Assembly (NCBI RefSeq): GCF_000276665.1
Contig: NW_004955429.1
Coordinates: 6,623,261-6,687,260 of the forward strand
DNA length: 64,000 nt
Source: Chinchilla lanigera
Lineage: Eukaryota; Chordata; Mammalia; Rodentia; Chinchillidae
Reading direction: 5' to 3'
Shown here: positions 1-10,796 of the stretch, piece by piece
Position numbering within the stretch: the first letter of the stretch is position 1
How the letters are laid out: each line of letters begins with the position of its first letter
Translations under genes and position numbers: made by a program
Notes under the pieces: generated by a model
The model's database searches: none
Told to the model about the DNA's origin: nothing
Seen by the model: the letters and a program-made list of their open reading frames with translations, nothing else

Positions 1-390
1 TAATGATGAAGTAAGGAGTGGAGAAAGTCTGTGGAATCTTAGAATTTGAAAGGTTTCAATGACTTCTGTAAATTTTTAAATTGTTTTTGCAATAGAAGAA
101 TGCAGAAAACTGCTCAGCTCAGGGACTAACAATAGTCAAATAACAACAACATAGGGGAATAAGATAGAAGGTTTGATACAAAGTGGGGTCACTTTCTCCT
201 GCCTCCGTCATTCACTATCTACTGTGTCCACACTTGTCACCAGCACAGTTTCTGACTGCTCTGAAGTATCCAGGATCCCAGGGTTTAATGTAGTGACTTC
301 TGCTTCCTTCTCTCGATCAAGGTCATCCAGTTTGGGACTCTATGTTGCACTTATTGACCAATGATTTCTCAGTCTATATTTCTAGTTTGT
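1..390. other. Unannotated single-copy-looking DNA
   Basis: AT-rich sequence with no recognised repeat, exon or RNA gene. A 23-bp stretch at 253-275 recurs exactly at 1422-1444 (see findings). The short open frame across it has no recognisable domain. Confidence 0.5.
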
Positions 391-511
391 TTTTGTGGTT
401 TTGAGACAGGGTCTCACCACATAGTCCAGGCTGGCCTTAAACTCACAATGATCCTCCTGGCTCAGCCTCCAGAGCGCTGGGATAACAGGCATGTGCCACC
501 ACACCCAGCTC
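391..511 (-). mobile_element. B1-type SINE (7SL-derived), antisense
   Basis: Read on the + strand it begins with a T-rich stretch and GAGACAGGGTCTCACC, then the 'CAGGCTGGCCTTAAACTCAC' core, and ends CACACCCAGCT. This is the reverse complement of a 7SL-derived B1 monomer, whose 5' end therefore lies near 510. It is diverged, so not recent. The following 340 bases hold nothing I recognise. Confidence 0.9.
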
Positions 512-1466
512 AACTAGTATTCTGATTTATTTAGCTTGAGTTCTATATTTACATGTAAACAGTACTGGGTATGTATACATACTCATGTGTACTTGGCATG
601 TGTACTAATTTAAATATCTGTCCTAAGTAAATAGATGATATAGGAGTAAATTTACATATGAGGTAAATAGAAACAATAGTGTGTGTGGAAGGAAGTGTTT
701 CCTAGTGGTTTTGTCATAAAACTTCAATAAATAACAAGAAAGCCTCTAACTGTTTTAGCATGGACTTGAGTTAGATGCAGCTAGTCTCAGTCAATCTTCA
801 TCCCTTCTTCTCTCAGTTTCTGGCTTCTACTTTCCATCTCTAAAGATTTGCTTATTATAAATGTTTCATAACATTCATAATGGAATCATAAAATATGGAA
901 TCATAAAATATGTGGCCTTTTGTATCTGGCTGCTTTATGTTAGCATTACAAAATTAGCATAAGGTTTTCATCCATTTTGTAGCATGTGTCATGGCTAAAT
1001 AATATTCTATTAATCGCACATATCACATTTTGTTTATGTGTTTATTAATTGGTGGCCTATAGAGTTGATTTCCACTTTTTGGCTATTGTGAATAATGTTG
1101 CTATTAAAATTATTGTATAAGTTTGTAATTTCAGTTCTATAGGAGTGGAACTGCCAGATCATATGGTGGCTCTATTTAACATTTTGAAAAAAATCTGTCT
1201 TTCAAACTAGCCACAGTACTGTATATTCCCCATCAACAGTGTGTAAGAATTTCAGTTTCTCTACATCCTGGTCAAAACTTAGTATTATCCATCTTTTTTT
1301 TTAAATCATCACATCCTCATAGAAGCACAGTGATAGCTCATTGTGATTTGATTAACATCTCCCTAATAAATAATGATATTCAGCATTTTTATGTGTTTTT
1401 CTGCCACTTGTTTATATTCTTTGACTGCTCTGAAGTATCCAGGAATGGTGACAAATCCATTGCTCA

Positions 1467-1557
1467 TTTTTTTTTTTTTCCGGTACTGGGAATCAAACTC
1501 ACGACCTCATGCTTGCCAGGCAGGCACTGTGCCGCTGAGCTAAATCCCCAGCCCCCA
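1467..1557 (-). mobile_element. ID-type SINE (young subtype), antisense
   Basis: A T-run (the reverse of the A-tail) is followed by the reverse complement of a tRNA-Ala-like body, including GAACTCACGACC-type B-box sequence (here 'CAAACTCACGACC') and GAGCTAAATCCCCAGCCCC at its 5' end. It is inserted in the antisense L1. It belongs to the subtype with CGTGAGTT at the B box. Confidence 0.9.
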
Positions 1558-1735
1558 TTTTCTCCTTTTTAAGTTGGATTATTTTTCTTTTTATTGTATT
1601 GTAAGAATTCTTTATATATGCTGAATGTTAGACAATTATCAGATATATAATTTGCAAATATTTTCTTCTATCCTATGGGTTAATTTTTTTACTTTCTTGG
1701 TAGTATCCTTTGAAGCACAAAAGTTTTTAATTTTT

Positions 1736-1837
1736 TTTTTGTTTGTTTGTTTGTTTTTTTTCCAGTACTGGGAATCGAACTCACGACCTGGCACTTGCCA
1801 GGCAGGCACTGTGCCGCTAAGCTAAATCCCCAGCCCC
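1736..1837 (-). mobile_element. ID-type SINE with 17-bp target duplication
   Basis: The antisense body runs from a T-rich tail to CTAAATCCCCAGCCCC. It is bounded by a perfect 17-bp direct repeat, AAAAGTTTTTAATTTTT, at 1719-1735 and 1838-1854. That is direct evidence of target-primed retroposition, and the intact duplication implies a fairly recent insertion. Confidence 0.95.
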
Positions 1838-2630
1838 AAAAGTTTTTAATTTTTATAACGTCCAACTTATTTTCCCTTTTGTTGCTGTGCTTTTGGTGTC
1901 ATTCCCAAGAAACCATTTCCTAATCCATATAAATTAAGGCCCAGATTTTTTCCTAAGAGTTTTATGGTTTTAACTTTCACAGTTAGGTCCTTGATTCAAT
2001 TTGAGTTAATTTTTACGTAAGGTGAAAGCTAAGGATTCACCTCTATCCTTTTAAATGTGGATATGTGGCAGTCCTAGAACCACCTGCTGAGGTTATTCTT
2101 TCCTTATTGAATTGTCTTGGTGCTCTTTTCAAATATCTATTGGCCAAGATGCACGGATTTTCAATTCTATTCCACCCATCTCTGTGTCCACCCTTATGCC
2201 AGTAACACATCTACAGTTCCAGAATGGTAAAGTGAATTGCACAGAAGAAACTCTTATTCTCAGATTACTAGACCATTTGAGAGGCTTGTGGCTATAGATT
2301 TTTCTTTCTCTCATAATTGCTTGAAAAGGAGACTTTGCATCAACCCCACCTAAAATAAGTTCATGAATAAATCTAAAGGTAAATGCTCACCTGCAGGGCC
2401 CTTTTATACAATTCTACCATTAATAATGTGGGTTTCTGCAATCTTTCTCTCTTTTTATTCCAAAAGAGTTCTAAAAGTTAGTTATAAATTGAGGCATTTG
2501 GTTAACAGACTGCTTCATATATTGATCTAATTTGGAAAGTAGTCTTCAACTTTAAGTAAAACTCTTCAGATTATCAGTTTTATAAAAATATGTGTTCTAG
2601 CCTACTGACTTAGTAAAGATTTAATAGCTG

Positions 2631-2719
2631 TGCTATTTTTTGGGGGGGACTACCAGGAATTGAACTCAGGACCTTGTGCTTTGTAAGCAAGGCACTGTGC
2701 CGCTGAGCTATATCCCTGG
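2631..2719 (-). mobile_element. ID-type SINE, antisense, with target duplication
   Basis: The antisense ID body (GAACTCAGGACCTTGTGCTT, then GGCACTGTGCCGCTGAGCTA) is flanked by the direct repeat TTTAATAGCTG at 2620-2630 and 2720-2730. The A-tail is represented only by a short T/G-run. Confidence 0.9.
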
Positions 2720-2834
2720 TTTAATAGCTGCTCTAAATGCAAGGATTCTCACAAATAAAAAAAACAAAAAATTCTTGACTAGGGCCATAGAATCTCTCCA
2801 TTTGTGGTAATATCATTGACACTATTATATTACT

Positions 2835-2922
2835 TAAAAACATTTATTGGTACTGGGGATCAAATCCATATGGCATGCTAGGCAGGCACACCACCATGGA
2901 TCCATATACCTCCAGTCCTTGT
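2835..2922 (-). mobile_element. Degenerate ID-type SINE, antisense
   Basis: GGTACTGGGGATCAAATCC followed by TGCTAGGCAGGCACACC resembles the reverse complement of the ID body, but it is strongly diverged and lacks a clear tail or duplication. Confidence 0.65.
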
Positions 2923-3780
2923 TATTGATACTTTTAATAGAAAGATGTATTGAAAAATATTCCCTGCATGAAAGAGCTACATTAATAAGGTAAAGCTCTC
3001 ATGGAACTCTTGGAACTGCCGTAGATGGTTGTATTTCATTTTTTCCCTCGTAAGGAAAGATTCCCCCTCCTTGGGTAAACAGATGAGAAATCCTTTTTGT
3101 CTTGCCAAAGGGGCCCCCTAGGCATAATGTTTCCGCGGATCATCTCTGAAAGGATTTTTGATCTGTGTGATTAGATAGTGCTAAATCTGGAAAGTCTCCG
3201 CTCCCCATGCATCATTGGTCATATTCAGGGTCTGTTTTGTGGAAAGCAACGCAGGCCAAGAGGAGGTACAGCTGGCTAAACCTTGACTGACCCCAGAGGC
3301 TCTGTGTGAATCTCAGTCTTGCTGTTTCAGAAATTCAAGTTGCTCTCTCACTGCTTTGTATGATATTGAAGAACACTGTTCTGAGCCTGCCCAGCCCATG
3401 ATCAGTGTGACACACCTGTGTGCTTGTTGCAGACTTCTTTTTCTGTTTTGCCATTGTCTCAGGCTCATGCTGCAATATACAGTCTAGTACATGAGTTGAC
3501 AAGACGGGGAGACTGTATCTAATCTGAACGGAATCACAAAATACCAGACAGTCCAGCATTTAGGGGTATTCTATTGGCTTGTGATCTTCAGAAATGTCAA
3601 AATCATAATTTGCACAGAGACAGTGAGTAAGATACTCGGGGATTGGCAGAGATTAAGAAAACTAAAAGGACAATGTAATATAATTCATGATCTCGAGTTT
3701 TGTTATAATTCTAACTATAATGTTTCTCCTGAGGTAATGTAAAATAATTTTTTAGGAAACACACTGAAGTACTTGGGATA
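2923..3780. other. Unannotated, repeat-poor DNA
   Basis: Moderate-GC sequence without a recognised repeat. The 74-codon reverse-strand frame at 3335-3559 has no recognisable domain and I do not call it a gene. Confidence 0.5.
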
Positions 3781-3785
3781 TCATG

Positions 3786-4170
3786 TGTCTTGGTTACTTT
3801 TCTCTCATTGCTGGGACAAAATATCTGACCCTCAAAATTAAGGAAGGAAAGGTTTATTTAGCTTAGAGCTTGTGGAGGTTTCAGTCCATACTCAGCTGGC
3901 TCTAAGGCAGAGTGGGACATGGCACACAGCAGCAGTTCATGGTGGCAGAAAGCAGCAAAAGCAGCAAGAGCAAAAAGGGAGGAGCAGCAGACAGCAAGCC
4001 TCTTTCCTTCCCTTATATTGTACGTAGGCTGTCCCCCCCCCGCCCCCACCGGGCAGGTGTAACACTCACACCCATAATCCAAGCACTGGATCATGAGTCC
4101 ATCGAAAACTTTAGAAGCCCGCCCATGACTGCATGAAGCTTTGGGGGACATCTACACACAAACCATAGCA
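3786..4170 (-). mobile_element. Solo LTR, MaLR (ERVL-related), antisense
   Basis: The element starts TGTCTTGG and ends CCATAGCA, i.e. it has TG...CA termini. It is bounded by a perfect 5-bp duplication, TCATG, at 3781-3785 and 4171-4175. The body contains 'GGTTTATTT', 'CATGGTGGCAGA' and 'GGGGGACATCTA', also found in the other MaLR copies of this window. Antisense open frames here and the sense frame in the 34.7-kb copy share the peptide pattern LEPA-x-x-x-LKP, because both are copies of one LTR. It is non-coding. Confidence 0.88.
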
Positions 4171-4431
4171 TCATGCCTGCAATTTACTGTCAAACAAGTC
4201 AGGAAGAACACTACATGTTGAGAGAGGAAAATAAAGATAAGGCCAAAGTAGCAAGATGTTATCATTTGAGGAATGAATCATTGGGTTGAATTCTTCATGC
4301 TGTTCTTGTAACTTTCAAATCTGAAACTATGTCAAACCATTTTCAATTAATAAAATATATTTTTACAGTGTCTAAATTGTTTTTTTAAATGTTTCATTAT
4401 ATATGATGTGAGAACTACTATGTAACTTAAA

Positions 4432-4685
4432 GACAAAGTAGAGGCAGCAGAACCTAATGATTAAAGGAGTGATCTGAAGAAAGACCCCTGGCCTTGAGCC
4501 CTGGCTGTGCCCCTTCCTGTGTGACCCAGGTGAGTGGCCTGACATCTGCAGTTCTTTATCTGTAAAACGGGTGATAATCTTGGAAACTGCCTCACAATGT
4601 TGTTGTAAAATTTAAATGAGTAAATATTTGCAAAGAACTTGTAACTGTGCGTGACATAAAGTGTTGTATAAAGTTTCACATGAAT
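4432..4685 (+). mobile_element. MIR (ancient tRNA-derived SINE), sense
   Basis: The typical MIR order is visible. A tRNA-like head contains 'GAGCCCTGGCTGTGCC', followed by 'TGTGACCCAGGTGAG'. The core then reads 'CTTTATCTGTAAAACGGGTGATAAT', and the tail 'GTTGTTGTAAAATTTAAATGAGT'. It is diverged, as expected for an element spread before the mammalian radiation. Confidence 0.85.
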
Positions 4686-4689
4686 AAAT

Positions 4690-5500
4690 CTAGAAAGTTG
4701 CTTTAATCTTAATAATGTCAAAATCACCTCTAGAAATAGCAGTGCCTTGAACTTTACACACTTACAACTTTAAAAAGTTTTTCTATAAATGACTGCTTTG
4801 GATTCAGCCAGTTCTTTGCCCAGTTTGAGATTCCCATCACCTCTTTTGATAATGTCCTACCCTAATTTTTTTCTTTTTCTGTCTGCGTTGTACTTGGTCA
4901 AGTTCTAAGGACCAAGTTCTAAGAAACTTGTAAACTGTGCTGGTTTTCTGTGGCAAATATTTAATGTAGGCCTTTTATTTTCATTACTGTTTAAAACTAC
5001 CCAATACATTTGTGTGGCGTGACTATCAAGTGCTACAGGAGGTACGAAGATGGATGGCATTTCTGACCCAAGGAGCATACAAATTAAAAGGGAGAATTAA
5101 GTAAGTACAAAAATGGTTGTAATGGAATGTGAGGTTTGGAGAAGGACGAAGGTCTACTAGAAGGAAAGATTGTGTCTGGTTGCAGGGAGCTGGGAAGTTT
5201 CAGAGAGGAGGAGGCCACCCTCTGAGCTACAAGTGGAATCGAGTAGAGGAGACAGAGCGGTGAGGGGGAAAGGAAAGGAATGAGCAGAACGGAGGCACAG
5301 TCCCAAGAGCAGTGGGCACGCTGGGCGAGTTATTTGATATTCAAATAGATTTAAAGCTCAAACCATGTGTAAACCTACATTTCCTCATCTTCGGAAAGAG
5401 CATAGCAAAAGTACTTACCTTCAGGGTAGATGAGAGGTAAAGGTAATTCTTGTGTAGGATTTAGCATAGGATTTGATAGTAAATGCTTGCAACTATGGTA
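4690..5500. other. Mostly single-copy DNA, possible MIR trace
   Basis: No gene is visible. About 5330-5480 ('TTTCCTCATCTTCGGAAAGAG', then 'TACTTACCTTCAGGGTAGATGAG') has the order of a heavily decayed sense MIR, but the match is weak. Confidence 0.4.
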
Positions 5501-5655
5501 CATGTAATGCTATATTGTATTATTGTACCATCGTCTATTAAGTTAATGCTGTATTGTATTATTATTGTATTACCTGTAGCATTATAAATGCTGTGTTTGA
5601 TGTACTATTGTATATGTATTCTGTTACATATAATGCTATACTGTATTAGTTTGGA
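5500..5655. repeat. Imperfect AT-rich tandem repeat
   Basis: Variants of 'AATGCT(G/A)TATTGTATTATT' recur several times with uneven spacing, interspersed with 'GTACTATTGTA' and 'GTACCATCG'. This looks like an eroded minisatellite. Confidence 0.6.
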
Positions 5656-8190
5656 TGCACATTTATTGGAGTATAGGGAAACAGGTATACCAAATGTATT
5701 GGCTTAATGCTGAGTGATGGGAATTCGGGGTGCTGGAGAGTAGTGGTCAAAGTCAAGAGGCACTGAGAAAGGTGTGATTGTCCAAAGCTAAGAAACAAAA
5801 CAAAAGGAGCCTGAGGTAATGCCAGGCCTCGGCTCCAACCCATGTCTTCCAGAATAGTGGTAGTATCCTTGAAGGGCCACAGGAAAATAAATTATGTGTG
5901 AGTGTGTTTCAGGGGCCTCACACATGCTAAATCACATGACTTCCCACAGAATTACACCCCCACTTCCAGAGACTAATTTTTACTATGACTTGTAAATTCA
6001 AGGCACCAAGCAACTATTTTATTCCTGTTTCGTTATGTTTGAAAATCATACCTTCGGAAGGATGGCACTTTGAATATATAAGAGCACTTTGTATTTACAA
6101 TACTCTAAGATGAATCATTATGTAATACTATAAGGCCTATTTTTTTGACATATGGGTTGTTATATCAGGCTGGCTTAAATTCTAGACTATACCTATAGTT
6201 CTAAATACTAAGATAATGTTTATCTATCTTCAAAAATATTAATGATTGCCTGGCTGTTTGTTACAGAGTATCTCCCTTTGTATCATCTTTTTATTAGGCA
6301 CAATTGTCTTTATGATTTAATTGAATTTAATTCAAATCTTCCTGTTCACTGTGTGGGAGGGAGCTATCCTGCGGCATTAGACTACTGTATTCTCAACACC
6401 TGAAATTTTGCTGGAAGTGTGGCTATAGGGGACCGTGGCTTCAGCAGTATATCATGTCTTCTGTGCCCTCCTTGGGAACATTTAGAGGCCACTAGGACAG
6501 TATGACAGTGCCTTGTGCTTTTCCTGGCCTTCGTGACTAGATGCCTAGTTTCTCCAATTGAATTGAAATTGTGCCCTCTGCATGAATTACAGTATTTTTC
6601 TTTGTCTTTGATTTCTTTTAAACAGATCCTTTAAAATGTTAAGTAGCATGTTTGTCTAACACTTCAGAAAGAAAGTAGCTTTAGGTGTTATTTTCCCATA
6701 TGTCCATGAAGTAGGTAGGGCAAGTGTTGCTAATTTTATATTGGAAGAGATAGAGGAACACTTTCCAAACCGGGCACTAGGTAGGACCCTTCTTCCTCCA
6801 TCCACCCTCTGCCAGATCTGCTCCACGCTGGTCTCCTCTCCGGTCTTCATCTCCTCTCCAATGAAGACACTTGCGCTCCCCTGCCCCAGGCAGTCCATAG
6901 CTCAGAGCTGAGTCTGGGTCTCCCTTTGGCATCTGCCTCATGCTCTTTATTCTTTTGAAGCAAATGAGAAGAGGAATCTGTTTTGATTTCTTCATATGTT
7001 AATTTGTGAATAGGTGTGCTGAGAAGCATAGGCATGACTGCTAATGTATCACACTTCTAGTATACGGAGTAGACAGCAAAGGATCGTCACGTCCAACTGC
7101 TTCTGTTGAATACTGTGGAGCGTACAAGCTGGTGGCTCCCATGCTAACCGTGATGTGGTCAAGAGATGGGCCACAAGGTGAGCTCTGAGGGAGAACCCTT
7201 CAAGCACTGAGGGAGCCACAGGGTCTTTCAGGAGAAACACACTCCCCCACCCAGGCCGGAGGGAATGAAGAAATTTCAAGTCCTTGCCCAACCTCCCACC
7301 ACCCATAGCTGGATTCTGTTGATCTGGATGGACACAGTTGGAATCATCGATGCTACTTGTGAATAATACTTTTCTGCTAAGGTGATAAACAGTGATTAAA
7401 ATTTAGTTCCACATTACAGTAAAACCATAAAAATAATGAGAGATTGTTTCCTCACATGAAGGAGGAGTTCATGAAAAACACATCTTAAGTAATCTTTATT
7501 TGAACTCTGGGCAGATTATTTGTACACTGTTTTTGCTTTTCCTTACCTTCCTTAAACAATTTCCACTGATGAAAAATAGAGATGATTATCTGAGTGATTT
7601 CATAAAATTTTCTAAGTGACATGACTTTAAAAATAATGGAAAAGAAGAAATGATATGCTAATATACCTATCTCAGTTTTCGTGTATATTTTCTGAGTAGG
7701 CCCAGTCTAGGGGTCAGCAATGAATCTTGTTTTCTACCATTTGCTATTGGCCTGCTGAGTTGACAACTGATGCTTTTTTTCTTTAATAATTTTTATAGGA
7801 AAAATATGAATTTTATTGGACGATAATCTTTGTTAAGATTTGTTTATTGCTACCATTTAGGTATATATGATGATCACATTCATCACAGGGAATTTGTATC
7901 AGTATGATATACCTTCATTTGGTTTTTTTTGATAACTGATTCTTAGTAGTCAGTTTTAAATGAGGAGAATGCTTTTAATGAGTGGAAGACATTCTGTAAT
8001 CTTGGAGGGATTCATTGTAACATTACCATAAATCACTTGCAAAATGTGGTTAAATTGGTCTCAGAGTTCTTCTTGTGCTTTTAGTGGCATCTGATTTGGA
8101 ATTCTCTTTTGCTTCCTGGTACGCATTCTCTTTTGTTTCACCCTCTTCCACTTACTGGGATAATTTCTGTAACTTACTGGGCTTCTTACT
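5656..8190. other. Long stretch of apparently single-copy DNA
   Basis: About 2.5 kb with no SINE, LTR or clear LINE on either strand, and no open frame above 85 codons. It is AT-rich with ordinary composition. The overlapping reverse-strand frames around 6656-7306 have no recognisable domain. Read as intergenic or intronic DNA. Confidence 0.5.
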
Positions 8191-8195
8191 GTTTT

Positions 8196-8276
8196 GATTT
8201 TTCCAATACTAGGGATTACACTTATGGCCTTGCACATAATAGGCAAGTACTTTCTCATTAAGCTAAAGACACCCTT
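8196..8276 (-). mobile_element. Degenerate ID-type SINE, antisense
   Basis: CCAATACTAGGGATTACAC, GCCTTGCACATAATAGGCAAG and ATTAAGCTAAAGAC follow the order of the reverse-complemented ID body. Strong divergence marks it as old. Confidence 0.7.
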
Positions 8277-8311
8277 CTCTGTGTTTTAAATTCTAACTGG
8301 GTTGCTTTATT

Positions 8312-8470
8312 TATTTTTTATTTATTTATTTTTTTTTTTTGAGGCAGCATCTCACTATACGGTGCAGGCTGGCCTTGAACTTGCTTATGAAGCCAGGCTG
8401 GCCTCGAACTCCTGCCTCAGACTCCCTCCTGAGTGCTGGGATTACAGGCATGCACCACCATGCCCAGCTG
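8312..8470 (-). mobile_element. B1-type SINE with internal duplication, antisense
   Basis: A T-rich tail is followed by GAGGCAGCATCTCACTAT. The 'GGCTGGCC(T/C)(T/C)GAACT' core then appears twice (about 8368 and 8398), and the element ends CACCATGCCCAGCT. The repeated core is the internal tandem duplication seen in rodent B1. Confidence 0.92.
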
Positions 8471-9590
8471 GATTGTTAGTTTTTAACAACTTGGTCATCA
8501 TCCTTCTGAAATACAGTAACTGAAAACCTTAACAGTTAATGATCATGCAGGATTGCATTAGGGAAGATCCCATGAGTTGCCTATTTTGCTGGGATGAAGC
8601 AGATCTAGTATTTGGAAGCAGTGGACCCAGTATCTGGAAGGGCTGTAAATCAGCAGAACCATCTTGCCTTGTCTGTTAAGACATGTGGATCCCATTTGCA
8701 CAGATGTCCTCTGCCTCCCTTTGCTCTCTCTCCCTCTCCCTCCTTCCCTGTCTCCTAGAAGAAAATTAAATACATGGTCCCATTAAGCCCCACAGATCAG
8801 CCCCACAAAGACCTAAGCACTAATGAAGCTATCAGAATCATTTTGGCGGAGGGTTATCCTGAAATTTAAGGAAAGGTAAGTATGTTTCTAAAAATCAACC
8901 CAGTGGATTTAATTTGGCTTTAAAAACTGAGTATAAGTATTAAGGCCTAACACCAGATAATCTTGCGGATTTAGATGGTAGGGCATGTCGCGCTCTTGTT
9001 TCTAAGTGGACGTTTTGCATAAAAGCTATGTCTGTGGACATCATTGGAGTGAAATGCTCAGAATCCAGTTAGCATTTTTAAAATATTTATTCTTTTGAAC
9101 TTCTTTTCAAATGGAGAGACACAAAATGGCAAAGCTAACAAACGGTGGACACTGGAAGTGGCCATTTATTTAAAACGTTAAAACTCTGGAACTAGGCTTG
9201 AGACCCGCGTTTTTAAGCAAACAGCAGTATATGATCTAAACAAATTTTGGGTGTGCAGTGAGCTAATCTTCCTTTCTAAACTAGTATTTTCATCAACTGC
9301 TGCTCATTGTCTCCCTTTTTGGAAGTTAAAATGTTATGCGCTGTTCCAGCGAGAAAAAGAGATGGGAGCTAAAGATACCGCCCTGAGCAGAGCTGTGCCT
9401 GATATTATTTTAAGCAGGAAGATAAATATTTAATGAAGGGGGAACTACAGTTGCAGTCCGTCCCAGCTGAACAGGCATTACAACAATAGCAGTGCCTGGC
9501 AGGACGATCAAGTAGAAAAGGCAGAGCCTGGTGGTTTTAGTGTATGAGATACAAATATATATATATGATATAAAGCATAAAGGTAGCATC
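8471..9590. other. Repeat-poor DNA upstream of the CpG-rich domain
   Basis: No recognised repeats across about 1.1 kb. CpGs become more frequent toward the right (for example 'CATGTCGCGCTC' near 8987), leading into the CpG-rich tRNA region. No convincing exon is seen. Confidence 0.5.
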
Positions 9591-10717
9591 ACCTAATGAA
9601 ATCAGACTCATTCTACGCTCTGCGTAAGTCTCCAAGATTGTTTTTCCAATTCGGATCTTCAAGCGCTCATCTGAAAAAGCCTGCTGAAAGCGCAGCGACA
9701 CAGCTCGGTGTGAATTCCCAGCTGTTTAACATCTCAGTGCTTTTCCAGAAACTGTCGGTCCTCGGCTCCAAAGCCAATTTAAGTTGTCGCCACGCACAGG
9801 GGTCTCAAAGGTCTGAGTTCTTTTTGGAGGGATACTGGATAGAGCGGTTTCCTGCTGTAGAAAAAAACATTTAAATGTCGTGTTCTCAAATGGAATCTAG
9901 CCGTTCTTTGAGGAGAGAAAAGGAAAAGCAAAGATGGTTTGGGATTTTGAGGAGTACCTCAAAAGGCGTCCAGCAAACATTCACAGAAAAGGAAGGATGT
10001 TCCCGTGGGGTATTTGTAGGGACATTTATAGGGGTGTTTATAGGGACAGAGTGCGTTCGCCCGCGGATGTCTGCGCTGAAATTTAACAGGAGACAGTTAT
10101 ATATATATACACGTTTTTTTCCTTTAACGTCACTTTCCTCAAACTGGGTTACAAATACTCTGCGAGGTGTGTTTTAAGCGTGGGTTGCTTCCAGGGAGAC
10201 GCGAGGACAGGTTTAGGAATGAATCACAGTGCACGGGCGCTCGGAATGTTGCGGTGTTTTCCTGTGCCCCTCTCCAGGGACATGATGTTGCCGTGACTGA
10301 TCCCTGTACTGCAAGTGGTGCAGACAGGGAACATACAACTCAGAGGACCTTGAAAATGCTGCACAAGTGCATCCTACAGATCGGCCAGCAAGGTGCTGGA
10401 CAAAGAGTTTGAAACAAAAGCAAAGTTTCTTAGCCCACGGGATGGAGTTTGCTACTTCCTTGCAAAGGCAGCTGAGTCGGGGACAGTCCCCTTCCCGGGC
10501 CCGCGGGAGTCGGGGAGCTGCAGATTTCACCCCGCCTCGCAGGGTGCGGCCCTCCGGGTCTGGCAGGAGGCGCAGAGTGAACTGAGAAGGTTGGCAAGGC
10601 TGAGTGAAAAGACACGGATCCTTGGTTGCAAGGCGGGAGGCGGAAGGGAAGGTGCGCGCCCTGCTGCCATTACTCATAAAGGCCGCGGCTGGAGAGTTGG
10701 GCGGCATCAGAGTCTCT

Positions 10718-10718
<1 letters not shown>

Positions 10719-10730
<12 letters not shown>
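10719..10730 (+). promoter_or_regulatory. tRNA internal promoter A box
   Basis: TGGCGCAATCGG fits the Pol III type-2 A-box pattern (TRGYNNARNNG) and overlaps the D arm. It is expected to bind TFIIIC. Confidence 0.9.
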
Positions 10731-10763
<33 letters not shown>

Positions 10764-10768
<5 letters not shown>

Positions 10769-10774
10769 GAGCCC
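10764..10774 (+). promoter_or_regulatory. tRNA internal promoter B box
   Basis: GGTTCGAGCCC fits the B-box consensus GGTTCGANNCC in the T arm, the main TFIIIC contact. Confidence 0.92.
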
Positions 10775-10792
10775 ACCCAGGGACGCTCTCCA

Positions 10793-10796
10793 TTTT
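10793..10796 (+). terminator. Pol III terminator of tRNA-Asn
   Basis: A TTTT run lies 7 bases past the mature 3' end, in the usual position for Pol III termination. It is a minimal four-T signal. Confidence 0.8.

Larger units (their letters stand above)
850..2330 (-). mobile_element. LINE-1 3' part, antisense, old
   Basis: On the + strand this reads like the reverse complement of the end of an L1 ORF2 and its flank. Landmarks are the 'TTTTTGGCTATTGTGAATAATG' type stretch near 1078-1098, the 'TGCCAGATCATATGGT' stretch at 1152, 'TAAGAATTCTTTATATATGCT' near 1602, and the 'TTGATTCAATTTGAGTTAATTTT' stretch near 1991. The reading frame is destroyed. It carries two later ID insertions (1467-1557 and 1736-1837) and a small filler copy at 1422-1444. 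The sequence type suggests an old mammalian L1M subfamily; the exact subfamily is not determined. Confidence 0.85.
10712..10785 (+). tRNA. TRNAN-GUU: tRNA-Asn (anticodon GTT)
   Basis: A complete 74-nt cloverleaf that delivers asparagine at AAC/AAU codons in cytosolic translation. The acceptor stem GTCTCTG (10712-10718) pairs with CAGGGAC (10778-10784), with one T-G wobble and discriminator G at 10785. The D stem is GCGC/GCGC (10721-10724, 10734-10737). The anticodon stem TTCGG/CCGAA encloses the loop CTGTTAA, with anticodon GTT at 10746-10748. The variable loop is AGGTT. The T stem GGTGG/CCACC encloses TTCGAGC. There is no intron. CCA is not encoded, as is normal in eukaryotes. All stems are intact and the sequence matches the usual mammalian tRNA-Asn-GTT as I remember it, so it is very probably functional. 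Confidence 0.98.

Noticed and set aside
3858..4151. 97-codon reverse frame and similar frame at 34739-35035
   Set aside because: Their shared peptide pattern comes from two copies of one MaLR LTR, not from a gene family.
9596..10177. Two abutting + strand frames (92 and 100 codons) upstream of the tRNA
   Set aside because: The second ATG directly follows the first stop, but neither frame has a recognised domain, and eukaryotic genes are not arranged this way. The stop-poor composition explains them.
10213..10734. Overlapping long frames (up to 164 codons) on both strands near the tRNA
   Set aside because: GC-rich DNA has few stops, several frames overlap each other, and the tRNA itself lies partly in one. 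No domain or splice support.
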